Origin: an uncultured Bacteroidales bacterium
Lineage (GTDB): Bacteria; Bacteroidota; Bacteroidia; Bacteroidales; ML635J-15
Assembly: GCA_937982115.1 (NCBI GenBank)
Contig: CALJNE010000026.1
Span: forward strand, 1 to 32,959
Length of the DNA: 32,959 nucleotides
Direction: 5' to 3'
The notes under the pieces were generated by a model. That model saw nothing but the letters and a program-made list of their open reading frames with translations, searched no databases and was not told the DNA's origin. This document shows, piece after piece, positions 25,701 through 32,959 of the stretch (positions are counted from its first letter, which is position 1; each line of letters begins with the position of its first letter). The position numbers and the translations under genes are program-made.

Positions 25701-27815
25701 AAATGTCCATGACCATAATGTTGGATTATTAGTAGTAAGATCTGTAAAACTTATACAACTACCTTGACATATTAAAGTTTGTGATGCATTAAAATCTGCT
25801 TCTGGTGGAAAATCGCCTAATGTAGTAATTGTTAAATCATGAAGTTTAGGCGAACATGTATTGCGTGTGAATCTTGCAACTACATAAATACTGGCTGCCG
25901 TGCTATTATTTAATTCTATTGGGCTAGTAGAACCAGATGCAATTAGGTTATTTGTTGAGGCATCTCTAACTTCAAAAAATATTTCTGTTCCAATACCGCC
26001 GCAATCTTCAACATTAAAATACAATTTATCCCAATTAGTTGATCCAATAAAATTAGTTCTGTCTATGATAGGAGTACGTAAACTATTTTGGAAATTATCA
26101 AATTCTGTTATTAATTTAGCTCTATATGAAGCGTTTGCCCGCATTGTTGCAAAATATCTCCAAAAAGCTCCTGCTGAGCTATTGTGATCAACAATTAATC
26201 CTATAGAGTTTCCTGCTGTATATCCTGGTTGATCAATAATCTCTTGAATAACAGTTCTAATATCCGGACACGTACTTATTAAATCTCCTGTAGCCCATTG
26301 TTGTGATGCTCCTGAGGGGATGTTCCATGCAACACCTTGAAGCCCTCTTACTCTGTATCGTGGACTACCTGTTTGTGTATTTGTTGTATTTGACCATTCC
26401 TCACAATTTACTTGAGCAACTCCTTTAATAATTAATCTCAACTCATTAGTGGTATTGGGAGATGCTCCACATCCTGATCCGTTATGAGCATAAGGTCTGA
26501 AATATGCTGATAGAATATTGGCATTTTCGGGAATAGCTGCATTCTGAAATCTATATCCATGGTAATCTTGAGCTGATGTTGGATTATAATAGCCTACAGT
26601 AATGCAATTATGGCTAGCTCCGGAATAAAATGTTGTTCCTTCTGTTAGGGCTTGGTCTGCTGCTGTAACTAATAAAGTGGTAGTATTACCTTGGTTTAAC
26701 AAAACATAATCATCTATCGCTATATTTGATGTAAAGTTATCATTAGAGCTTAAATGATTACCGTATGGAGTGCTTATAAAAGTGCAGATATTAAATTGTT
26801 CTGAAGAAGTAAAATGCCATCCCCAAACAGAGTTTTGATAAGTATAAACCCATAACTCTGTTGACCATGGTTGCCAGTTAATACCGTTATGTACTCTTCC
26901 TCTTACAAAATAAGTAGCATCACTAGTGGGTAAAGCAGGAATCAAACTATTACACAATAAGTCATATTTTGTGTTTGCAGTATAAGTACCTGGAAATTCT
27001 TGGGTATAGGATAATCCCGTGAAATCTGATTTAGTATTAAGTTCTATTTGAACATTACTGAAATTACTATTACTTGAAATTGTAAAATATGGAGTAACAG
27101 AGTTTAATTTAATGTGATTGAATGAAGTTTGTAAACATGGATCTGCAGCTTTATCATGAAAAATTAATTGAGAACCAAAAATAATTTTTATGTTTGGACG
27201 ATTTTGACTTCTTGTTCCGTTACCTGTAGGAGAACTATTATTTTGATTCCAATATTGATATAACGTATTAGATGCATTGGTGGTATATCTAAATTGTTTT
27301 GATGTAGAGCTCTCATTTCCTGAACCTGTTACATTAGTTTCAATTAAAATTTGTAAATTATCGCCTGTATAATTAAAGGGGTTGTCTAAATTTAACATTA
27401 TCCAGTCATTTGCAACAAATGTTGATGCTGGTATTGTAGTGGGTCCGTATACTAATGTACTACCTGAGAGTTCTGTTGCATAAGTGGTATTAGCTGTCAT
27501 TGTTGTTGTTCTGATTTTCATGTATATTCTTACATCTATAGCGTCTCCCGGTGATGATACCCCATTTAAAAAGAATCCAATGCTAGAAATTTGTCCGGTG
27601 TTCCCAATTTCAGAATTAGTGTATATCAGACTAGTTCGTTCAAAACCATAATATGTTCCTAATGGATCATTAACAGAGCCATTATTTGTATTTGACACTG
27701 GGATAGTTACTGTTTGCGAAAAAAGATTGATACTTAAAATCAGTTTGAACACTATAATAGAAGATTTATTTCTTAATAAAAAACAAATCCTACTTGGTGA
27801 TAATTTTAATACCAT
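22722..27815 (-). CDS. giant T9SS-secreted adhesin with PKD and ten SprB-like repeats
   Basis: 1697 residues. A signal-like segment ends NLFSQ (about residue 34). Residues 35-660 hold jelly-roll-like modules (e.g. DIRTVIQEIIDQPGYTAGNS), with no catalytic motif seen. One PKD domain lies at about 670-755. A further PKD-like unit sits between SprB-like repeats; these begin near 760 and I count ten, each around 70-80 residues with C-x-G...G at the start and TDxxxC near the end. The last ~85 residues are the gliding-motility-associated CHU_C domain, from IIPNAITPNGDGINDTW to the end: the type B signal for T9SS secretion. SprB of Flavobacterium johnsoniae is the namesake cell-surface adhesin. A role in attachment or gliding is inferred. 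Confidence 0.9.
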   Translation of the reverse strand: MVLKLSPSRICFLLRNKSSIIVFKLILSINLFSQTVTIPVSNTNNGSVNDPLGTYYGFERTSLIYTNSEIGNTGQISSIGFFLNGVSSPGDAIDVRIYMKIRTTTMTANTTYATELSGSTLVYGPTTIPASTFVANDWIMLNLDNPFNYTGDNLQILIETNVTGSGNESSTSKQFRYTTNASNTLYQYWNQNNSSPTGNGTRSQNRPNIKIIFGSQLIFHDKAADPCLQTSFNHIKLNSVTPYFTISSNSNFSNVQIELNTKSDFTGLSYTQEFPGTYTANTKYDLLCNSLIPALPTSDATYFVRGRVHNGINWQPWSTELWVYTYQNSVWGWHFTSSEQFNICTFISTPYGNHLSSNDNFTSNIAIDDYVLLNQGNTTTLLVTAADQALTEGTTFYSGASHNCITVGYYNPTSAQDYHGYRFQNAAIPENANILSAYFRPYAHNGSGCGASPNTTNELRLIIKGVAQVNCEEWSNTTNTQTGSPRYRVRGLQGVAWNIPSGASQQWATGDLISTCPDIRTVIQEIIDQPGYTAGNSIGLIVDHNSSAGAFWRYFATMRANASYRAKLITEFDNFQNSLRTPIIDRTNFIGSTNWDKLYFNVEDCGGIGTEIFFEVRDASTNNLIASGSTSPIELNNSTAASIYVVARFTRNTCSPKLHDLTITTLGDFPPEADFNASQTLICQGSCISFTDLTTNNPTLWSWTFTGATPSTSNTQNPSSICYNTPGLYTVTLSATNSVCTSTITKTNYIEVLPNPNADLISTNITCNGENNGTIQVTNISGGTGIININWTGPNGFTSNSNNLSNLQAGTYNITLTDQHNCIYTNSVNITEPSAIMYITTINEPTCSGGGNDGSVTISASGGVPPYTIQLGTLTQNNVINYTFNNLNGGNYTVSITDATGCTTSGNISLTNVDIPQASFAYNGNQCFDAHSLNFTYTGVPIPGQTYSWTITDANIPTSNIQNPVNITWNNPGTYAVTLDVNSNGCITSTTQNITIYPSPNPNLVITDASCGNCNGAITVNPAFSTYLWSNLQNTQSISGLCPNTYSVTVTDLNNCTASISGVLNNIGVIPNVSITTSDPTCAGLCDGTATVSATGPSSISYNFSAGSTPNNQTTGGLCPGNYFVTVADASNPLCNTVSNFTINNNPGMTLTINTSDASCGLNNGLASVIVNGTYSNPLSYIWSNGNTNQTITVPAGNYTVTVTDANNCNASASAIINDSGIPFTLITTLNNNVRCFNDCNGSATVTAIGTGPFTYLWSNGETSATATSLCAGNHSVTVSSNECFLTNNITITQPEQLTATISSSNNPHCGLSDGNASVLASGGTPPYTYQWNSSPPQYGFSANNLSAGTYTVTVKDNNNCSTSTNVGLENVGFINVVINITNISCPNDNNGSATAIVSGGSPNYTFTWSNGFVQSSVNNSSVVTGLGSGNISVSVTDNFGCTASASNSILSPDPINFVSIITNSVKCNGLCDGSVSLNITGGTPPYSFLWNDINSTNNNTKNNLCAGNYSVTVRDAAGCSNQTSFLISEPAALQVLYEITNPSCIGGRNGAINFSISGGTEPYLLSYNGNILSETTLSQLDNGTYNITVIDANGCIFESNNIILIEQQNDCLIIPNAITPNGDGINDTWIIENIELFPSAYIYVFNRWGQQIWQGRPSDEWDGKYNGKKLPAGTYLYIINLFNGSDPYKGTITIIY

Positions 27816-28298
27816 AAACTTTTTTTTGCTAATATATTGAAATTTTTAATAAATTAGTAAAAAAAAAAATTTTTTTTTACAATTTTAAGAAGTAATCTTT
27901 AATGATAAAACTAAACTCTTTGTTGCAACAATCCAAATTATATATGATCCCAAAATTGTCAATAATAAAAATTTCTAATGTCCTTCATTGAAAATTTTAG
28001 CTATAAGTTGTTGAAAATAAATTTTATTTATGTGAAGAAAAGAACAAAAGAATCATTTTTTTAACGTAAGAAAATCTTACCGGCTTTTATGGACGAACAC
28101 CAACAATATTAAATCTCCTCCTGTTTTTGAGTTTTAATGACAGTTTTTGGATAAAATTTTTAATGCGTAATACGTGATAGAATTTTTTACATTATTAAAT
28201 CTAAGAATACATTACGTAAAGGCTATATTATATTTAGATTATATTTTAATATTTTTTATATAGCTAGGAATTAAAACATAATAATAGTAAAAAATAAA
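27816..28298. other. gene-free AT-rich gap between the two adhesin genes
   Basis: No ORF of note, no tRNA-like fold and no clear TAnnTTTG box close to the 1697-residue gene. It holds a long A/T palindrome (27857-27880, given separately) and a short perfect hairpin GTAAGA/TCTTAC with a 3-base loop (28066-28080). Together these would serve as spacer, promoter and terminator for the flanking minus-strand adhesins, but I cannot assign parts firmly. Confidence 0.5.
27857..27880. repeat. A11-T9 palindrome upstream of the 1697-residue adhesin gene
   Basis: GT, then eleven A, nine T, AC: close to a perfect palindrome, 41 bases upstream of the gene's start. Such tracts bend DNA and may act as an UP-like element. 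Homopolymer runs also slip readily. Confidence 0.6.
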
Positions 28299-31200
28299 TT
28301 AATATATCACTGTAACAATTCCCACGTAAGGTTTTGTTCCATTATAAAGATTTATAACGTAAAGATATGGTCCGGTAGGTACGAGTTTACCTTTGTATGT
28401 TCCATTCCAATTTTCACCGGGACGACCAACCCAAAGTTCTTGTCCCCAGCGATTGTAAACATAAATGTAAGCACTTGGGAACAATTCAATATTTTCTATT
28501 ATCCACGTGTCGTTAATTCCATCTTCATTGGGCGTGAAGGCATTTGGAATTACAATACAATCCACCTGGTAGTCAGTAAGTGAGATTGCTTTTATTTCAT
28601 ACCTGCAGTCGTTGGCATCTGTAACGGTAACATTGTAAACACCTTCGGGAAGTCCTGTTAAAACATGGAAATCTACAACATTCTGATTGTAACTGAAATA
28701 ATAAGGGGCTGTACCACCAATCACAGTAACTTCAATTTCCCCATTACTGTTTCCTATACAGGTTGGATTTGAAACAGTTATTGAAGCACTCAAAGGATAA
28801 GGTTCAGAAATAGAAATTGTTTTTTGGTCTGAACAACCATTTGCATCTGTTACAATAGCAGTATATGTTCCGGTTGAGAGATTGTTATGATTTTGTCCGG
28901 TTGAGGTGTAATTATCATAAATAATTCCGAAATTAAATGGAGCAGTACCTCCTATTGCATTTAAGTAAATTGCACCGTCTTTATAGCCTGCACAGGAAAC
29001 ATTGTTTGCTAAGTATTCCAGTGAAATAACATCTGGTTGTTGTAGAATAAATGATTTGGAAGCAGTACAGTTGTTAGCGTCAGAAACAGTTACCTGATAT
29101 GTACCTGAACTTAAATTATTGATCGAACTTGATGTATTTCCCGTATTCCATGCAAATGAATAGGGTAGTGTTCCACCTGAAACGGATAGGTTAATGCTTC
29201 CATCAGGAATTCCGTTGCATGAAGGTTGATTAAGGGTTTCTGAAATAACAATTGGTTGCGGGTTCTGTAAATTGAAACTTGAGGTGCCCTGACATCCCCA
29301 ACCATCTGTTACTGTTACATTGTAAACTCCTGAAGCTAAATTATTATTAAATGGACTATTGATCCCATTACTCCAATAGTACGAAACAGGATTCACAGTA
29401 TTGGCAACGTTTACCTGTAAAGATCCATTTGAATATCCATAACAAGTTATTGGTGAAATTTGAGTTATTGTTGGGGATAAGAAACCTGATATACCAACAT
29501 TAGCAGAAACAGATAGGCTACAAGAGTTTTCATCCGTAACAGTTAATGAGTAAGATCCTGGATTCACATTAGAAATAAATCCGGAAGAGTTACCATTAGA
29601 CCATATATAGGAATAATTTCCTGTACCGCCTGATACATTTGAAAATATTGAACCACCAGTATTACCGCATTGTGCAGGAGCTGTTGTTAATGTTACCTGC
29701 AATTGAGCAGGTTGCGTAATATTTACATTCACAGACGCAGTACAACCATTGTTATCTGTTACTACATAATTATAATTACCTGCCGAAACCTGAAATGCTC
29801 CCGCTCCTGAGTAAGGTGGAACTCCTCCTGAAGCAGTTACAAGAACAGTAGTATTATCTCCATAACATAAAATCGGATTGAAAGAGTAACTTACATTTAA
29901 TTGGGATGGTGATGTAATTGTAACCACTGTATTGTCAGTACAACCTAAGGCATCAGTAACTTGAACGGTATATGTTCCTGCCGGAGCACTATATGGAGAT
30001 GTTGCAGGATTACCGTTAACAGTAAATGTAAAGGGAGCTTGTCCGTTTACTGCAGAAAACGTTATTGTACCATTATTTCCATAACATTGAGGATTGGTTG
30101 CATTAGCGGTTATAGATACATTGCAACAGTCAAATACTTCAATGTCAATGGAGTATGGGGTAGCGCAGACTAAAGGGGGGTTAGGAGTGAAGGTGTAGGT
30201 TTGTGTTCCCAAAACAGAGGTGTTTACAAATGCAGGTGTCCATGTTCCGGGAATTCCTTCGTTTGATGTTGTTGGTAAAGTGAAATTTGGAGTGCCCAGA
30301 CAAAATGGTCCAAAATCGTTAAAAGTAATTATTACCGATGATTTGTAAAGTGCATAAGGAATATCAGAAAAATCATTCCAATTATTTACAACTGCTCTGT
30401 ACATTGGAACATCAGCAACTGTAAAGCTGGTGGAAATTTCTTGCCACTGGTTAAAAGGAGCAGTTTCCCAGTTTGCAATACCATCCCAATTACCATCGGC
30501 AGCTTGATCATAATATATTGTTATATCAGCAGCAGTTCCTCCTGAAGTTCTGTTTATTTGATGGTAAAAGTTAGGATTTATTTGACAAATTTCACTTGTG
30601 TGAGAGTTTATGTCGTAGGTTTCTACACTTGCATTAACATTAGCAAGACGAACTGTGTAGGTATTGGCAGCATTATTGGCTGGTTTTATTTCTACTGGTC
30701 TGTACCGGAAAACACCAACAGTAGAGCCTACAGGAAATAAATAATTAGAGTTAGAGTTAGTATTCCGACTTAAAAAACCACCATTGAGACTTGAAACAAA
30801 ACCGGTAATACGCTGCACTGCATTTGGATCAGTATTTAAAACATAAAAACCGTGAGTTTGTGTAGCTAATTCTCTGTCAGTAAGATTTAAAATGCCATTA
30901 CATTGTTTATCAATGGTTTGAGTTTTAACACCGGTGCCTTGAAGGGTAAGATTATGAAATAGTGTTACAGAGGTGCCACTTAGTAACTGATTACCTCCTT
31001 CCAAAAAAACTGTTCCTATTCCTGCATTAAAAGTGTTGTTGTTAATCCAATCTCCCAATAATCTTATATGTCCATCTGCGGAAATAAAAGCATTATTAAC
31101 TAAATTTCCGGTTATGAAAACTTCTGCTGGTGTTCCGGCAAAAGCTTCTATATTTGCGTTACCGTTGTTTTGGTTTTGGAATGTTCCGCCAATATAAACG

Positions 31201-31316
31201 TGAACGCCATAACGTGCATTTATGTTACTTCCGTTATTTACGAAGAGTTGACTAAATGCAATCTCGGCAATTAAAATAAGAATCAGGCTAAGGTTTAATT
31301 TTAACAATTGCTTCAT
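28299..31316 (-). CDS. T9SS-secreted adhesin with seven SprB-like repeats
   Basis: 1005 residues. The signal peptide ends AEIAFSQ (about residue 23). Residues 24-170 are strand-rich with Gly/Asn turns (ITGNLVNNAFISADGHI, LGDWINNNTFNAGIGT), typical of surface beta-helices, and a region to ~395 links it to the repeats. Seven SprB-like repeats follow (about 400-915), each with a C-x-G...G opening and TDxxxC ending. The final 85 residues are the CHU_C type B T9SS signal. That domain is almost residue-for-residue like the one in the 1697-residue adhesin over GINDTWIIENIELFPSAYIY. ATG at 31316 lies 22 bases after the stop of the upstream S74 gene, suggesting cotranscription. Role in adhesion is inferred. 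Confidence 0.9.
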   Translation of the reverse strand: MKQLLKLNLSLILILIAEIAFSQLFVNNGSNINARYGVHVYIGGTFQNQNNGNANIEAFAGTPAEVFITGNLVNNAFISADGHIRLLGDWINNNTFNAGIGTVFLEGGNQLLSGTSVTLFHNLTLQGTGVKTQTIDKQCNGILNLTDRELATQTHGFYVLNTDPNAVQRITGFVSSLNGGFLSRNTNSNSNYLFPVGSTVGVFRYRPVEIKPANNAANTYTVRLANVNASVETYDINSHTSEICQINPNFYHQINRTSGGTAADITIYYDQAADGNWDGIANWETAPFNQWQEISTSFTVADVPMYRAVVNNWNDFSDIPYALYKSSVIITFNDFGPFCLGTPNFTLPTTSNEGIPGTWTPAFVNTSVLGTQTYTFTPNPPLVCATPYSIDIEVFDCCNVSITANATNPQCYGNNGTITFSAVNGQAPFTFTVNGNPATSPYSAPAGTYTVQVTDALGCTDNTVVTITSPSQLNVSYSFNPILCYGDNTTVLVTASGGVPPYSGAGAFQVSAGNYNYVVTDNNGCTASVNVNITQPAQLQVTLTTAPAQCGNTGGSIFSNVSGGTGNYSYIWSNGNSSGFISNVNPGSYSLTVTDENSCSLSVSANVGISGFLSPTITQISPITCYGYSNGSLQVNVANTVNPVSYYWSNGINSPFNNNLASGVYNVTVTDGWGCQGTSSFNLQNPQPIVISETLNQPSCNGIPDGSINLSVSGGTLPYSFAWNTGNTSSSINNLSSGTYQVTVSDANNCTASKSFILQQPDVISLEYLANNVSCAGYKDGAIYLNAIGGTAPFNFGIIYDNYTSTGQNHNNLSTGTYTAIVTDANGCSDQKTISISEPYPLSASITVSNPTCIGNSNGEIEVTVIGGTAPYYFSYNQNVVDFHVLTGLPEGVYNVTVTDANDCRYEIKAISLTDYQVDCIVIPNAFTPNEDGINDTWIIENIELFPSAYIYVYNRWGQELWVGRPGENWNGTYKGKLVPTGPYLYVINLYNGTKPYVGIVTVIY

Positions 31317-31338
31317 GGCATTTATTGTATTTTATATT

Positions 31339-32959
31339 TTATTTATTTTCTAAAAATTCTAATCTTCTAACTACTTCATCAAGTGTTTTTTGTAATTCAT
31401 CAATTGTTTTTTGTTGATTTTCAATTATTTGTTGTTGCTCTTGAATTGCTTTAGTTAATATTGGGATAAGTGAAATATAATCAACAGTGTAGGCTTGTTC
31501 CCAAACGGCATTGTCTTTACTTCTCGAAGTGTTAGGTAGATTACCATTGATATTTATAAGTGTTTCTTTAACAAGTTCAGGAACAACATCTTTTAATTCG
31601 TTTGCAATTAAGCCAAATGATTTGTTTTGTCGAAATGCTGCATTGGGATATTTTTCTGAATTAAAATCATATTCTACAGGATTTAAATTTTTTATAATTA
31701 AAAGTGCATTTGTAATTGGTTCAATATTTTTCTTAAATTTCTTGTCCGAAATTATGTAGTATCCTGTTGTTGAATTAACATCTCCCTCGAAATATCCTGC
31801 CCATCCTGCAGCGCTTCCCCATTTTGCATACAAACCATAAGCATTTGCTGCTGTGCTGTTTGTTCCTGCCCAAACTCCATAACCTTGTCCTGTATTGGTG
31901 ATATGTAATCCAAAAACACCTGAAAATGTTCCACGTTGAATGCCTTCCATTGCATTATAACCATTGGAAGTATTTGTATTTTCAGCATATAAGCCACCAC
32001 CATATATTCCAGTATGGTATCCATTTAATGCCCAGGCTAAAGTTGCATTTGTACCAACAGCAGATAATAAGTCTCCTGAATAAGGAGCAGTTGTGTTTAC
32101 TGCAAATTGTCCATTAGCCAAAATTCTCATTCTTTCTAGTGAATTTGTAGAAAATGCCATTATATTTGCTCCTGCTCTCCAAATACCCATACCCGTATTA
32201 TTTGTAAACGAATATACAGGAGAAGAACTTGTTCCATCTTGAACTGCCTGAATTCTTCCATCTGTCGTAATTCTTAATCTTTCCAATCCATTTGTTGCAA
32301 AACTTAATTGATTTGCCCCACTTCTATACATACCCATATTTGTATTATTATTAAATGAGTAAGTTGGGGTGGATGCTGCTCCGTCATAATATCCTAGAAT
32401 CTGTCCTGAGGTTGTTATTCTGAACCTGATATTATTATTTGTCCTAAAATCTAAAGCCTGATTATCAATTGTTCCAAGAAAATTTGTTCCAGGAATAGTT
32501 CCTGTATTACCTGTAATTAACCAAGAATTATTGGGTGGTGTTCCTCCACATAATTCATTCCAAACACCATTATAGTAGCTAAAGCAGTTAGTTGTTGTAT
32601 TATAAATTAATAATCCTACTGCTGGTAAAGCTATGGCATCTCGCTGAGCTTGTGTCATACGTGGAATTAATAACCCTCGATTGGTTGAACTCAATTCTAA
32701 AAGAGCTGAATTAACAGGTGTTGAAGTACCGATACCAACATTACCACCATTAAATAAGCCGGCATAGTTATTAGTTCCACCGCTAACATCAACCCTAAAT
32801 CCTATATTAGTTGAACCAGCTACTAAAGCTCCTGTTGAGCTTACATCCACAGCAACTTTTGTAATCGAAGCACCAGGATTAGTTCTGGAATCATAAAAAG
32901 AATGACCAGTAATAGATGTGGTTGTAACACTACCAATAGCATTAGATATGATTGCAGAT
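31339..32959 (-). CDS. tail-fibre-like protein with S74 self-cleaving chaperone domain, 5' partial
   Basis: The frame remains open to the window edge, so at least 36 more residues precede the GTG at 32850 and the true start is outside. The visible part has VGIGTSTP and LLIPRMTQAQRDAI (a widespread Bacteroidota surface-protein opening), then two tandem ~48-residue units, then Gly/Asn-rich stretches. The C-terminal S74 domain runs from YYIISDKKFKKNIEPI to GLIANELKDVVPELV. Its Ser-Lys dyad (Ser codon at 31747-31749, Lys five residues later) fits the intramolecular chaperone that trims itself off trimeric phage tail spikes. The end, from LTKAIQEQQQ on, is a coiled coil likely to trimerise. No CHU_C domain is visible, so its export route is unclear. 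Next gene follows by 22 bases. Confidence 0.88.
   Translation of the reverse strand, partial: SAIISNAIGSVTTTSITGHSFYDSRTNPGASITKVAVDVSSTGALVAGSTNIGFRVDVSGGTNNYAGLFNGGNVGIGTSTPVNSALLELSSTNRGLLIPRMTQAQRDAIALPAVGLLIYNTTTNCFSYYNGVWNELCGGTPPNNSWLITGNTGTIPGTNFLGTIDNQALDFRTNNNIRFRITTSGQILGYYDGAASTPTYSFNNNTNMGMYRSGANQLSFATNGLERLRITTDGRIQAVQDGTSSSPVYSFTNNTGMGIWRAGANIMAFSTNSLERMRILANGQFAVNTTAPYSGDLLSAVGTNATLAWALNGYHTGIYGGGLYAENTNTSNGYNAMEGIQRGTFSGVFGLHITNTGQGYGVWAGTNSTAANAYGLYAKWGSAAGWAGYFEGDVNSTTGYYIISDKKFKKNIEPITNALLIIKNLNPVEYDFNSEKYPNAAFRQNKSFGLIANELKDVVPELVKETLININGNLPNTSRSKDNAVWEQAYTVDYISLIPILTKAIQEQQQIIENQQKTIDELQKTLDEVVRRLEFLENK
32098..32393 (-). repeat. two tandem ~48-residue units in the tail-fibre-like protein
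   Basis: Unit one begins DGAASTPTYSFNNNTNMGMY and unit two DGTSSSPVYSFTNNTGMGIW; both continue GANxxxFxTNxLERxRI. A shorter relic (NNNIRFRITTSGQI) precedes them. The pattern suggests beta-prism or fibre repeats as found in tail-spike shafts. Confidence 0.75.

Noticed and set aside
28066..28080. Perfect hairpin GTAAGA/TCTTAC in the adhesin gap as a terminator or operator
   Set aside because: The stem is only 6 bp, no T-run follows in a consistent direction, and it is more than 200 bases from the neighbouring genes.
22900..31000. Repetitive look of the adhesin genes as a CRISPR array or DNA-level repeat
   Set aside because: The repeats are protein-level SprB units of 70-80 residues with strongly diverged DNA, not short identical repeats with spacers.

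Overview
The window reads as chromosome of an anaerobic member of the Bacteroidota, probably near Bacteroidales/Marinilabiliales. Four kinds of evidence point there. The DNA is AT-rich. Several start codons have the Bacteroidota -7 promoter element TAnnTTTG just upstream. Two large surface proteins end in the gliding-motility-associated C-terminal domain (type B signal of the type IX secretion system, T9SS). A PorE-like T9SS anchor, a GWxTD lipoprotein and a DoxX-tpiA pair typical of the phylum are also present. Oxygen-sensitive ferredoxin-type enzymes (indolepyruvate oxidoreductase, tungsten aldehyde oxidoreductase) suggest an amino-acid-fermenting anaerobe. No rRNA, tRNA or CRISPR array was seen.

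Left edge (1-1262): the end of an IS1595/ISXO2-like transposase-derived ORF that seems to have lost its catalytic residues, then a 309-base AT-rich gap with a candidate promoter. Positions 1263-11665 hold seven tightly packed plus-strand genes, likely one operon: tmk, a DoxX/thioredoxin-like membrane protein with an internal triplicated module, tpiA, prmA, a 1507-residue exported protein of unknown function, a GWxTD lipoprotein overlapping it by 8 bases, and an rlmB-type rRNA methyltransferase. The last gene meets dnaX tail to tail with one base between the stops.

Middle (11667-20359): minus-strand dnaX; a hairpin terminator; minus-strand iorA-iorB; a divergent promoter region; plus-strand porE-like gene (TPR, propeller, regulatory-like domain, two OmpA domains); a shared terminator; minus-strand tdh (threonine dehydrogenase); then thiS-like and thiF-like genes. 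The last two lie downstream of a tungsten aldehyde ferredoxin oxidoreductase gene (20406-22565), so the three probably form a cofactor-linked unit, although a hairpin separates the oxidoreductase from thiF.

Right (22566-32959): minus-strand surface-protein region. A phage-tail-fibre-like protein with an S74 self-cleaving chaperone domain runs in from beyond the window. It is followed by two SprB-repeat adhesins (1005 and 1697 residues) with closely similar secretion domains. A 483-base gene-free AT-rich gap separates the two adhesins.

The parts most worth a second look are the coupled 1507-residue protein/GWxTD lipoprotein pair, the PorE-like protein with one intact and one altered peptidoglycan-binding domain, the oxidoreductase with its own ThiF/ThiS pair and unusual cysteine spacing, and the S74/adhesin cluster.
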